Assembly: GCA_964632505.1 (NCBI GenBank)
Contig: CAZWCE010000004.1
Location: 124,001 to 188,000, forward strand
Direction: 5' to 3'
Length of the DNA stretch: 64,000 nt
From: CAZWCE01 sp964632505
GTDB taxonomy: Bacteria; Planctomycetota; Planctomycetia; Pirellulales; Thermoguttaceae
Shown: one piece after another, positions 26,676 through 35,630 of the stretch
How positions within the stretch are numbered: position 1 is the stretch's first letter
How the letters are laid out: every line of letters begins with the position of its first letter
Position numbers and translations under genes: made by a program
The notes under the pieces: generated by a model
What the model was told of the DNA's origin: nothing
What the model saw: only the letters and a program-made list of their open reading frames with translations
Database searches by the model: none

Positions 26676-29399
26676 TCAGCGCAAAACCACTTCGTACCAG
26701 ATCGTCTGGTAGCGCGAGGCGATTTCGAAGGTGCAGCCACTCGGTCCCGAGGCGTTCACCGCCACGGCTTCCTTGCGATTGCCGGAAGGATCGAGCGCGT
26801 GCACCTCGACGCGGGAAGCGGCGAACGGCAAGGTCAGTCGGGCGGGAATCCCCTCGCAGACGACCGGCTCGGTCCCCCAGTGCTGATTTCCCAGAGTGAT
26901 GCGGTTTTCACCGATCGATTGGGTTTTCTGATTCGAGTTCTCGATCAATCCGGTGGCGGTCAGCAGCAGATGCTCCGGCGACGAAGAACCACCTTGCCAG
27001 CCGTTTCCTTCGAGGGAGGTGATCGAGAGCGTCGCCCAATCGAGCCGGGTCGGACCGATTTCCAGGCGTAGCGGACCGGGCAAGTGACGCCGGAATTCGA
27101 AGCGGCGATCGCGAATGAAACCGGTGAAGATTTTCGTATCGGCGGTGTCGGCCAGGAAAAAGCCGGCGCCCTCCATCTCACCGTTGAACGTCAATTCGCC
27201 GGTATCGCTGGTGAAAACCTTTCGATCCTGCGGGATATCGGGGATCGGCTCGGTGGTCTTGCCGTCCAGATCGATCGCCGTGGCGTGCTCCAGGCTCAGG
27301 CGACGGTCGAGTCCCAACCCCTGGAAGTCGAGCGCTCGGGCGGAGAGGTCTTGCTTGAGAAGCTCCATCTCTTCGGCAACGTCCATTCCGGCGAGGATCG
27401 TTCGGCCGGCCACTTCGGCGTCGCCGCGGGCGAAAAGCATCGAACAGGCGGGCAAATGGGCCATCTTCCCGGGATCGTTTTCGAGATTGAAGTAGCTGGT
27501 GATCCGACCGCGATCCAAATCCTCGTGATTGGCATAGGTGAACGGAAAGATACCATTCCACTTCTGGAAGCGTCCGAAGGCGGCGAGCATGGGAAAGCCT
27601 TCGGCGGCGTACTGGTTCGGAAACGGGTGGTTGTACTCGCTGACGGTGTAGGGCAAGCCGGCGGGGCGGCGAATCGCCAAATAGGAGAGGGTGCCGTCGC
27701 CGAGCGAATTGACCAGGGCCCGATTGCGGACGTACCAGTTCGCGGGATCCCAGGGACGCCCCGGAAATACCGGGTGGTTCCAGTAAGCGTGGGAATCGCA
27801 ATAGTCGAGTTTGGTCTGGATGCGGGTCGGTCCGTAGCGGATCTGAGTTCCGGCGACCAGCGTCCGCAGACCGAGATCTTCCTTCAGAAATCGATACATG
27901 CCGACCCAGTAATCGGATTCGGTGGCGTAAATGAATTCCACGAAATCGTCGGTCGCTTGCCGAGTGAGCGTCTGATTGCCGTGACGGACGATCGGCACCG
28001 TCTCGTCCCGTAAGCTTTGCTCCGGTTTCAGACCGTAGATGCCGCCCGGCTTCATCGAGAGGTCGTCGAGCTGGACCACTCCGGGCTCGAACCCGCTGAT
28101 CGCCAGCCGGCATTTCGGGTCGGTCACCTGGGAAACGAACGTGGTCGTGTAGGTCTTCCATTCGGGCCCGACTTCGATGTTTTTCCGGAATCCCCCGAAG
28201 CCCCACGGTTCATGATCGAGCCCTGCCCCGACCGCCAGCTCTTGCGGATTCTCGCTCCGCATGCGGAAAGTGACGGTGTACGGTCGATCCTTCTCCATGC
28301 CGAAATTTCGGCGGATCAACTGCGGCAGCCAGGAAACCGGGCCGGTTCGTTCGACGGTCATTTCCAGCACCCCGCTTGCTTCTACGCGATTCGGCTGCAT
28401 GACGATCGTGCAGTCCGCCACGACCCCCTCGCCTTTTTGCCAATAGAGATTCGGGTCTTCCGCCACCTGGCGGAATTGGTCGAACCCGCCATCGGGGAAC
28501 ATCTCTTCGCCGAGCGGCTCGGTGCCGCTCTCCCACGCCTTTCGGAGCGATTCGGTCGTGCCGTACTTCTCCTTCAAAAAGGCGTTCCATTGCTTTTGCA
28601 GTTCGCCGGCGTACGGTTCGGGAAGATCGTCCAGCGACCCGCGCGACCATTCCGTGAGCATCGCGTTCTCGTTGTTGATCTCGACCATCGCCACCGCCGG
28701 TTCCCGGGTGTAGGGATTGCCGGTATAAGGATTGACGTGCGTCAGGAGATCGCGGGCATATTTCTTCTGCAACGCCACAAACGGAGGATAGAAGTTGTCG
28801 AGTCCTTTGTCGAACTTCGGACGCTCCCGCTTGTGGGGAAATCCATCCCGGTCGTCGAACCAACGAGACACATGCAGATTGATATTGACGTAGATGCCGT
28901 GTTTTTTGAGCTGATGGATGAGGTAATCGAGCCGCTTCATTCGCTCCGGGTCGATCTCGGTGAGGGTATCGGAGTTTTCGCCCCAGATGGCATAGGAGTC
29001 CATATGATGCAGACGGACACAGTTGACGCCGAATCGGGCGAGTCGCGCGGCGCGTTTTTCCGCGGCGGTCGCTTCCGGAAAACAGCCCATGAAACAGAGA
29101 TTCGTCCCCCAGAAGCGTCTCGGGCCGGCATCGTCGACGAAGCGGGCTCCCTCGACGCGAATGAAACCGTGCTTGCCGGCCGGCTTTTCGATCCAACGGG
29201 AGAAGTTCGTCGTGTTATCGGGGGCATCGAAGGAGATGGCGAAGGGGAACATCGGGGGAAATTCCACTTCGTTCGATCCCTCTCCGGCATGTGACGGGTT
29301 GCCGAGAAGCACTCCCAGGATCGACATCACCACCAGAAGGAGAAACAACCAGAGAAGATAACGGAATTCGTTCCGATTCTCGTTGTCGCGATGATTCAT
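26676..29399 (-). CDS. Membrane-anchored or exported glycoside hydrolase-like protein (clan GH-A-type)
   Basis: 907 residues; GGAGG sits 6 nt before the ATG. A hydrophobic segment (residues 14-33, LLWLFLLLVVMSILGVLLG) is a signal anchor or signal peptide. The first ~270 residues read as a (beta/alpha)8 barrel of the cellulase/GH5 type: RFWGTNLCFMG, RLARFGVNCVRLHHMD, MKRLDYLIHQLKKHGIYVNINLH, and VEINNENAM with a probable acid/base Glu at 244. After a beta-sandwich insertion (residues about 330-440) the barrel resumes, with a candidate nucleophile in TVSEYNHPFP. The C-terminal ~250 residues are beta-rich. The substrate is unknown; a polysaccharide is likely. Confidence 0.75.
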   Translation of the reverse strand: MNHRDNENRNEFRYLLWLFLLLVVMSILGVLLGNPSHAGEGSNEVEFPPMFPFAISFDAPDNTTNFSRWIEKPAGKHGFIRVEGARFVDDAGPRRFWGTNLCFMGCFPEATAAEKRAARLARFGVNCVRLHHMDSYAIWGENSDTLTEIDPERMKRLDYLIHQLKKHGIYVNINLHVSRWFDDRDGFPHKRERPKFDKGLDNFYPPFVALQKKYARDLLTHVNPYTGNPYTREPAVAMVEINNENAMLTEWSRGSLDDLPEPYAGELQKQWNAFLKEKYGTTESLRKAWESGTEPLGEEMFPDGGFDQFRQVAEDPNLYWQKGEGVVADCTIVMQPNRVEASGVLEMTVERTGPVSWLPQLIRRNFGMEKDRPYTVTFRMRSENPQELAVGAGLDHEPWGFGGFRKNIEVGPEWKTYTTTFVSQVTDPKCRLAISGFEPGVVQLDDLSMKPGGIYGLKPEQSLRDETVPIVRHGNQTLTRQATDDFVEFIYATESDYWVGMYRFLKEDLGLRTLVAGTQIRYGPTRIQTKLDYCDSHAYWNHPVFPGRPWDPANWYVRNRALVNSLGDGTLSYLAIRRPAGLPYTVSEYNHPFPNQYAAEGFPMLAAFGRFQKWNGIFPFTYANHEDLDRGRITSYFNLENDPGKMAHLPACSMLFARGDAEVAGRTILAGMDVAEEMELLKQDLSARALDFQGLGLDRRLSLEHATAIDLDGKTTEPIPDIPQDRKVFTSDTGELTFNGEMEGAGFFLADTADTKIFTGFIRDRRFEFRRHLPGPLRLEIGPTRLDWATLSITSLEGNGWQGGSSSPEHLLLTATGLIENSNQKTQSIGENRITLGNQHWGTEPVVCEGIPARLTLPFAASRVEVHALDPSGNRKEAVAVNASGPSGCTFEIASRYQTIWYEVVLR

Positions 29400-29727
29400 G
29401 ATTGCCTCCGTTCGCAAAAAGTGGGTTCGGTCGGGAGAGAACCAAACCTTTGGGGCTTCGGTCACTTCCGAAAATACGGGGGGACTTGCCGCGGAAGTTT
29501 GTCGAACCGTCGGGAAGAACCCAAGAAGGATTCATGGTTGCAAAAGGAGTGGTCCCCGAAGAACCGCTTCTCACCATCGTCGGCCCAGGTTTCCTATGAA
29601 TGCGACGCTCAACAAGTCCCCTCAGAAGTCGGACTCCCGCACGTACCTTCTACGATGATCAAGAAAAAGGCTGGTTTCCCTCAGCTTACCAGAAGGCGCC
29701 CGAGACGACAAGAATGGGGCCGGGCGT
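29400..29727. other. Intergenic region, nothing recognised
   Basis: 328 nt upstream of the glycosidase-like gene. Short plus-strand frames have no ribosome sites. No hairpin with a T-run was found. Confidence 0.4.
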
Positions 29728-30615
29728 TTACGACTGCTGGAGATGTTTCCGCAAAGCCTCCCGCCAGTGGGGCATCGGGTAATGCCCCGGCATGTTCTCG
29801 TACCGCGAGCTGTCCAGGACGGTCCACCGGGAGCGCGGTGCACGGAAGCCGTACTCCTCGCTGGTGATGGGTTCGATTTGGAGTTTCAGATTCGCCTTTT
29901 CCACCGTTTCAGTCGCCAATTGATAGAACGAGACTTCCTCACCTCGATTGACGATGTGGACCAGTCCGCCGGCCTGCTGTTCGATGAGGGAAAGGATCGC
30001 CCGGGCGAGATCCACCGCCCAGGTCGGCGAGGTGAGCAGGTCGTCGACCACCTGCATTTTGCGTGTCCGCCGTGCGGCTCGGAGCACGGTCGCCACCAGG
30101 TTGCCGCCGGAGCGATCGCCGGCGGTGCCGAACAGCATCGAGGTGCGGACGATCAGATGACGTTCATACTCCGAGATGACGCGTTCGGCCTCGAGCAAGG
30201 TCCGACCGAAGACGTTCGTCGGCTCGGGCGTCTCCTCTTCTTTCCAAGGATGGCGCTCGGCCGGTTCGGCGGAGGCGTCTTCACCGAAAATCTCCGCGGA
30301 ACTCAGTTGTACCAAGAAGGCCCCGGTCCGCCGGGCCGCCTCGGCGACATTCGAAGCCCCCTGGACATGGAGATTCCGGCTCGTATTCGCCTTCTCTTCC
30401 GCCAACTCGATGTTCGGCATGTGCATGGCGTTGATGACGGCATCCGGTTGGAGTTGCTCGAACAATTGGATGAGGTGAAAGCGGCTGGTGATATCGCAAT
30501 GCGGCAAATCGAGAGGGATCGCACGCTCCGCGAGATGTTCGCAAAGCGCGATTCCCAGGACATCGCCGGAGCCGATGACCGCGATCTTCGACAAGGGTTC
30601 CCGATTCAATCTCAT
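29728..30615 (-). CDS. RmlD-like NAD(P)-binding sugar-nucleotide reductase family protein, catalytic residues changed
   Basis: 295 residues. The fold resembles dTDP-4-dehydrorhamnose reductase/extended SDR: KIAVIGSGDVLGIALCEHL, LDLPHCDITSRFHLIQLFEQLQPDAVINAMHMP, LVQLSSAEIFGE, LIVRTSMLFG and a C-terminal TSEEYGFRAPRSRWTVLDSSRY. The expected YxxxK is FGRTL (F136, L140), so both catalytic Tyr and Lys are missing, and the nucleotide-binding glycine pattern is loose. It may be a non-catalytic or altered homologue. The gene stands alone between the glycosidase-like and coiled-coil genes. Confidence 0.75.
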   Translation of the reverse strand: MRLNREPLSKIAVIGSGDVLGIALCEHLAERAIPLDLPHCDITSRFHLIQLFEQLQPDAVINAMHMPNIELAEEKANTSRNLHVQGASNVAEAARRTGAFLVQLSSAEIFGEDASAEPAERHPWKEEETPEPTNVFGRTLLEAERVISEYERHLIVRTSMLFGTAGDRSGGNLVATVLRAARRTRKMQVVDDLLTSPTWAVDLARAILSLIEQQAGGLVHIVNRGEEVSFYQLATETVEKANLKLQIEPITSEEYGFRAPRSRWTVLDSSRYENMPGHYPMPHWREALRKHLQQS

Positions 30616-30815
30616 CGCCTTTTCTCGACTTCCTTCTTCAAGGGAACGACAGGCAGTGGAGCAGAGGCACTCCTCTTTTTTCTCTCTCAGCGTCTCTCAT
30701 CCTACTGCGGCTCGGAGGAGAAGTCGAGGGGGAACGCCGGGCGCATAAAAATGACGCACTCACACCCGCGGGCCCGAGGCGCCATTTTTTGGCCGAAGAA
30801 CAGGAAGAGGCGTCG

Positions 30816-32744
30816 CTATTCTTCAGACTCGTTGAGTACCAAGTTCCCGTTTTTTGCCTGGGACCGGATGAATTCGATTTCCAATTGAGCCTGCTTGTGC
30901 TCCTCGCGGCAGCGGCGAACCATCTCGTCGATCGTCGATTCGCGCCGGTCGAGTTCGGCTTCCTTCGACTTGACTTGGCTTTCCCGTTGATGGACCGCCC
31001 GTTCGCAACGCTCGACCCACTGATCGAGCTCCTCCCGACGAACCATGAGCTTCTCGTGCTGCTCCATCAACTGTTCTCGGAGCGCTTTCAAATCTTCCTT
31101 CTGCTGTTCGAGCTTGGCGATGGCGTCGCGGTATTGATCGCCCAATCGGGCCCGGATCTTCCCGAGCGATTCCTTCAGATGCTCCGTCGGCGCGGCGCCG
31201 GAGAGCCGGAGCCAGAGTTCCTCGGTCGCCAGACGAATCTCCAGCGTTTCCCGGTGCATGCGTCCGAGATCTTCCCGGGAATTTTCCAAGGCCGATTGCA
31301 TCTGTTCCATTCGCTGATTCTTTTGGGCCAAATCACGACGTTCATCCTCCAACCGCTTCAAGGCCAATTGCTGCGATTCCTTCAACCGCTGCCGTTCCGC
31401 TTCGGCCGATTTCTGCATCTGGTGTCGCTCGCGGACGAGTCCCTCGCGGATGCGCGTCGCTTCGGCCTGGGCTTCCAGCAGCTCCGATTCCATCTCCTTC
31501 AGCCGACTGTACTTCTCGGCATCGAAGGCCAGTTGCTTCTCCCGCATTCGGGCCTTTTCCTCCCGGCCGGCCAGATCCGATTCCAGTTTCCTCAGACGAC
31601 GATCCATCTCTTCTAAATAATGCTCGCGTTCTTCAAGCGCCGCTTCCCTTTGAGCAAACTCCTCGAGCCGCTCCTTGCGCATCTGTTCGTACTCGGCCCA
31701 TTGGCTCTCGAACGATTCCCGTCGACTGTTCCATTCCTGCTCGGCTTCCTTGAGGATCGATTCCCGCATGTCGATTTGGCTTTCCCGTCGGGAAAGCCGC
31801 GCTTCCATCTCCTCCTTGCGACCGTTGAATTCCTCCTCGAAACGTTCGCGCCGCCGGGCATGTTGCGATTCCAGTTCCTGTCGCCGGCAATTGTACTGGC
31901 GTTCCAGTTCTTCGCGTCGGGCGGCGAATCGCTCTTCAATCTGCTCCTTGGTCTCCATCACCCGGCGTTCGACTTCGTCCAAACGTTGGACGTAATCGCG
32001 TTCCAGTTCGCGCTTGCGCGATTCCATGACCGAATCCAACTCGGACTGCCGTTCGACGTATTGCTTCTCGAGCTCGTCTTGGCGTGTGTTGTAATGTTTC
32101 TGCAACTGGTCGGACTGAGACGCCAACTGCTGTTCCATTTCCTCGGAACGCTTCTCAAGATACTGCTCGATCTCCCGTTCCCGCCGGCCGGCCAGCTCCT
32201 GCAGTTCCCGTTCCCGACGAGAAAGGCGATCCTCGATCTCGATCTTTCGGGCGTGCAGTTCCAGCCGCTCGTTTTCGATCTCCTGACGATCGAGTCGGAG
32301 ACGCTCCTCGATGCCGAGGGTCCGCGATTGCAGCTCGTTTTCATGCTCTTCCAGACCGGTCTCCCGTTGCTTCACCTCTTCCATCTTCTCGGCCAGAGAG
32401 AGCTTGGTATTGCGGACCAGCGATTCGAACTGCGCGATACGCGCGTTCAACTGCGATTCCCGATGGTCCACCTCTTCCTGACGGGCCCGGAGGTGCTCGG
32501 CGAGTTGCTCGGCGTGATTCTCGAGGCGGTCCCCTTCGGCCGGATCGCCGTCGACCAGGGTCTCCGCGGCATGGTGATCGGCGTGACTTTCTTCGGAGAA
32601 CCTCCTCCGAGACGTCATCGGGGCGGTTGAATCTTCCTTCCCAGCAGGGCGGTGTGTGTGAAAATGATCTCCCCAACCGTTCGCATGGGGAGCCTCCGGA
32701 GAAATGCGTGACGCATCCGTCGGGGAATATCCTTCCTTGGACAT
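30816..32744 (-). CDS. Long coiled-coil protein, function unknown
   Basis: 642 residues; AAGGAAAG precedes the ATG. Residues about 75-620 are almost uninterrupted charged heptads rich in Glu, Arg, Gln and Leu (QEEVDHRESQLNARIAQFES, RRERELQELAGRREREIEQ, RLKESQQLALKRLEDERRDL), predicting a very long rod. There is no signal peptide or membrane span. The N-terminal 70 residues are His- and polar-rich and probably disordered. Lengths and register suggest a cytoskeletal or scaffolding protein, but this is inference from composition. Confidence 0.8.
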   Translation of the reverse strand: MSKEGYSPTDASRISPEAPHANGWGDHFHTHRPAGKEDSTAPMTSRRRFSEESHADHHAAETLVDGDPAEGDRLENHAEQLAEHLRARQEEVDHRESQLNARIAQFESLVRNTKLSLAEKMEEVKQRETGLEEHENELQSRTLGIEERLRLDRQEIENERLELHARKIEIEDRLSRRERELQELAGRREREIEQYLEKRSEEMEQQLASQSDQLQKHYNTRQDELEKQYVERQSELDSVMESRKRELERDYVQRLDEVERRVMETKEQIEERFAARREELERQYNCRRQELESQHARRRERFEEEFNGRKEEMEARLSRRESQIDMRESILKEAEQEWNSRRESFESQWAEYEQMRKERLEEFAQREAALEEREHYLEEMDRRLRKLESDLAGREEKARMREKQLAFDAEKYSRLKEMESELLEAQAEATRIREGLVRERHQMQKSAEAERQRLKESQQLALKRLEDERRDLAQKNQRMEQMQSALENSREDLGRMHRETLEIRLATEELWLRLSGAAPTEHLKESLGKIRARLGDQYRDAIAKLEQQKEDLKALREQLMEQHEKLMVRREELDQWVERCERAVHQRESQVKSKEAELDRRESTIDEMVRRCREEHKQAQLEIEFIRSQAKNGNLVLNESEE

Positions 32745-32923
32745 GATCTTTCCTTGTGAGTCGAAGATGAGAAAAACCGAGAAGAGGTCGGTATGCTTTC
32801 TTTTATCGTTAAACTTTCACTGGACTCTTTAATCGGAAAAGATTGTTTTTGAATTTCTTCCCCTCGACCTGGTAAGACGGGGGAGACTGAGAATCCGGGA
32901 AGGATCTCGACGCGGGAAATGGC

Positions 32924-32957
32924 AAAAAAAACACCCCACCATATTACAGTGGGGTGT
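32924..32957 (-). terminator. Rho-independent terminator downstream of the 71-residue ORF
   Basis: On the minus strand ACACCCCAC pairs perfectly with GTGGGGTGT (9-nt loop), then seven T. Confidence 0.88.
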
Positions 32958-33060
32958 TCGATTCGGCGGGCACGTGATCGGGCTTGGGAGCCGTGCGCCC
33001 GGTTGGTCCATCAAAAGATCGAAATATGCGAAGCGAACGTATTCCTTCGCGAAGACATTC

Positions 33061-33276
33061 TCATTCGCGGGGTCGCACCGCGCCGGTGAGGCCGGCGTAG
33101 TCGACTCGATCTTCCGGATGCCAGAGAGGAAGACCTTTACGAACCCGATCTGCCAAGATTTCGAGTTTTGCGGGGGAGCCGGCCGGGGCATCCGTTCCGC
33201 AAAACTCGTCTGTAGCAGCTGGAATAAAGTCCTCGTCGTGGCCAGTTTCTAAAATGGCTTCAAATACGTTCCTCAT
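33061..33276 (-). CDS. Small conserved-looking protein (71 aa), function unknown
   Basis: The ATG at 33274-33276 follows GGAGAA. The C-terminal half (TDAPAGSPAKLEILADRVRKGLPLWHPEDR) looks like a motif I associate with small planctomycete proteins of unknown function; I cannot confirm that by search. A perfect terminator about 100 nt downstream on the same strand supports a real transcript. There is no signal peptide or cysteine cluster; it is acidic and probably cytosolic. Confidence 0.65.
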   Translation of the reverse strand: MRNVFEAILETGHDEDFIPAATDEFCGTDAPAGSPAKLEILADRVRKGLPLWHPEDRVDYAGLTGAVRPRE

Positions 33277-33992
33277 TTCTCCAATTCTCCAAAATGGTTG
33301 TAAAGTGAAAACGAAACAAAAAGCTGATCCCACGAAAACATATCGCCTGTTTCCAGAGAAATACCACCCATCCTCTGGCCGTTGACCGGGGAAATGCCGG
33401 TGAAAACGTTCATACAGATCGATATTCGCAGAACAGCGATACCTTTCACAAACCTAGAAATATGCGGTTATTTCACGCACCAACGGGTTTGCGATGCAGA
33501 GTGGCCGGGGATAGACCCCCGAGCGCGTAGAGCTAGTATTATATAGAAAACACCAACCCTGTCAAGCAACGATCCGAAACGATTTTCAAAAAAAAGAAAA
33601 ATCCTTTCCGGGCCGCTTGTTTGGGAAGTACGAGAAGATTGTGAGAGAGAACATCTTGACTCGTCCTTCGTTTACTTTCTACAGTTTTGTAGTCTACCAG
33701 AAATTGTGGCGGACACAACCCTTTCTCGGCAATTTTTTCTATTTTCTGCAGAATAACATTTTCATTGCTGATGGATTCCCCTTGTCGGCTCATCTATCCC
33801 GCCCTGAGAAAACAGGCTGTTGGGCAAATCGGGAGGTTTCTCGCCAAAGAACTCATCTCGGAGTATTCTGGTGGGATTGCCTTCGAGTGATTCCGCGTTA
33901 TATTGCACCCATCGGATATATTTCTCGACCATGGTTCCGTTTTTCGTTCCTCGGTTCCCTCACATTTTTTTGCTCAGGAAAGGTTCCGCTCC
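33277..33992. other. AT-richer intergenic region, no gene seen
   Basis: 716 nt between the divergent 71-residue ORF and yjbQ-like gene. The stretch 33530-33800 is clearly less GC-rich than its surroundings. Frames crossing it lack ribosome sites and family resemblance. It probably holds both promoters. A small stem occurs near 33508 (GGGG/CCCC). Confidence 0.4.
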
Positions 33993-34418
33993 GTGCCTTG
34001 GTTCCAACGACGCATCACGTTGCCTTCGTTTTCGTATGGGATTCACGAAATCACCCAAACGCTTCGCGAGGAAATGCCCGAGATCGCCTCGGTCGATATC
34101 GGTCTTTTGCATCTGTTTCTCCAACACACTTCCGCCTCGCTGACGATCAACGAGAACGCCGACCCCGATGTCCCGGGCGATCTGAATTTCGCGTTGGAGC
34201 ATGTCGTTCCGGAATCCCTCTCATTCCAGCACACGATCGAAGGTCCCGACGACATGCCGGCGCACGCGAAAAGTTCGCTGGTCCATTGTTCGCTGCACAT
34301 TCCCGTAGGCGAGGGCCGAATGCTTCTGGGAACGTGGCAGGGCATCTATTTGTGCGAGCATCGCAAAAGCCGGCATCGAAGAAAAATCGTCGCGACCCTT
34401 CAAGGAGAGGTCCGGTAG
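33993..34418 (+). CDS. YjbQ/UPF0047 family protein
   Basis: 141 residues from a GTG at 33993 (AGGAAAGG upstream), chosen because family proteins start at WFQ.EITLP; here PWFQRRITLPSFSYGIHEIT. Hallmarks are GLLHLFLQHTSASLTINENADPDV, the metal-binding-type HTIEGPDDMPAHAKSSL and LLGTWQGIYLCEHR. The family shows weak thiamine-phosphate synthase activity in E. coli, but its real role is unsettled. Longer frames upstream have no similarity. Confidence 0.92.
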   Translation: MPWFQRRITLPSFSYGIHEITQTLREEMPEIASVDIGLLHLFLQHTSASLTINENADPDVPGDLNFALEHVVPESLSFQHTIEGPDDMPAHAKSSLVHCSLHIPVGEGRMLLGTWQGIYLCEHRKSRHRRKIVATLQGEVR

Positions 34419-34607
34419 TTTCCGCAAAAAAAATCCCCTTGCACGAACCGAGAAACGTGATAGATTCGAAATCGATTGGAGCCTGGAGTCCCCTCCCCGG
34501 CTCGATTGCGGTGAATTCGGAACCGCGCGCATGGAAACGCTTTCGTTGTTTCGCGTTCGGTTTCCCCGAAGCGGAGAGCCCGGATCCCTTAATTTTGTCA
34601 GCGAAAA

Positions 34608-35600
34608 ATGCCTGAAGATTTCTACCAAACATTGGAAGTTCCCCGAGGCGCCTCGAAAGACGAGATCCAGAAAGCCTATCGACGTCTTGCGCGAAAGTAC
34701 CATCCGGACATGAACCCGGACGATCCCAAGGCGAAGGAGAAGTTCCAGAAAGTCCAAGCCGCCTACGATGTGCTGGGCAACGAGGAGAAACGCAAGCAGT
34801 ATGACCAGTTCGGTCACGCGTTCGAGCAAATGGATCAAGGAGGTCCCGAGGGGGGTTTTCGTTGGACCGGCAAGGGCAGCGGTGTCGAGGGCGATTTCGA
34901 TTTGAACGATCTCTTCGGCATGTTCGGCGCCGGAGGGCGGGGGCGTTCTTCTTCCGATCCGTTCGGTGGAGGGGGGGGACACCCGTTCGCCGATATGTTC
35001 GGATTCGGGGGCGGCTCCGCGGCGGGAGGCCGAACGCGCCGTTCGGCGCCGACCAAAGGCAGAAACATCGAGCAGGAGATCACCGTTCCTTTCACCACGG
35101 CGGTCGATGGCGGCGAAATCCAGATTTCCTTGCAGCATCCCGCCGGGCAAACGCAGAATCTGACGGTCAAAATCCCCCGGGGAATCGAAGAGGGCCGCAA
35201 GATTCGCCTGCGCGGCAAGGGCGAGCCGAGCCCGGCCGGCGGTGCTCCCGGCGATCTTCTCTTAACCGTGCATGTCGCGCCCCATCCCCATTTCCGTCGC
35301 AAAGGCAAAAACCTGCATCTCTCCGTGCCGGTCACGTTGCTCGAAGCGGCCCTCGGCGCGAAAATCGATGTCCCCACCCCCAAGGGAACCGTCTCCCTAA
35401 CCGTTCCCGAAGGTTCTTCTTCCGGCACGAAACTCCGCATCAAAGGATGCGGCATTCCCGGGTCCGACGGCAAGAACGGCGACCTCTTCGCCGAGCTTCA
35501 GGTTGCTTTGCCCTCCAAGTGGACCAAAGAGGACAAGCGACGCCTCGAGCAGATGGAAACCAAAATGCCTTCCACCGGCCGCGAAAACATTCGTTGGTGA
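34608..35600 (+). CDS. Class B J-domain chaperone (DnaJ/CbpA-like)
   Basis: 330 residues. An N-terminal J-domain carries the HPD triad (YRRLARKYHPDMNPDDPKAKEKFQKVQAAYDVLGNEEKRKQYDQFG), followed by a Gly/Phe-rich linker (residues about 75-150), then the C-terminal substrate-binding domains (GRNIEQEITVPFTTAVDGGEIQI, VKIPRGIEEGRKIRLRGKGEP, LHLSVPVTLLEAALGAKIDVPTPKG). No zinc-finger CxxCxGxG repeats occur, so this is the CbpA type rather than DnaJ proper. It stimulates DnaK ATPase. It is convergent with the TolC-like gene. Confidence 0.92.
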   Translation: MPEDFYQTLEVPRGASKDEIQKAYRRLARKYHPDMNPDDPKAKEKFQKVQAAYDVLGNEEKRKQYDQFGHAFEQMDQGGPEGGFRWTGKGSGVEGDFDLNDLFGMFGAGGRGRSSSDPFGGGGGHPFADMFGFGGGSAAGGRTRRSAPTKGRNIEQEITVPFTTAVDGGEIQISLQHPAGQTQNLTVKIPRGIEEGRKIRLRGKGEPSPAGGAPGDLLLTVHVAPHPHFRRKGKNLHLSVPVTLLEAALGAKIDVPTPKGTVSLTVPEGSSSGTKLRIKGCGIPGSDGKNGDLFAELQVALPSKWTKEDKRRLEQMETKMPSTGRENIRW

Positions 35601-35630
35601 TCGATCCTCCTCGAAGATCCCCTCGCGGGG

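Noticed and set aside
29430..29480. GAACCAA and GGTCACT words resembling element A
   Set aside because: Spacing and flanking arms do not fit; short matches are likely chance.
33617..34615. A 332-codon plus-strand frame overlapping yjbQ and the J-protein start
   Set aside because: No family similarity; the yjbQ frame in the same span is clearly conserved.
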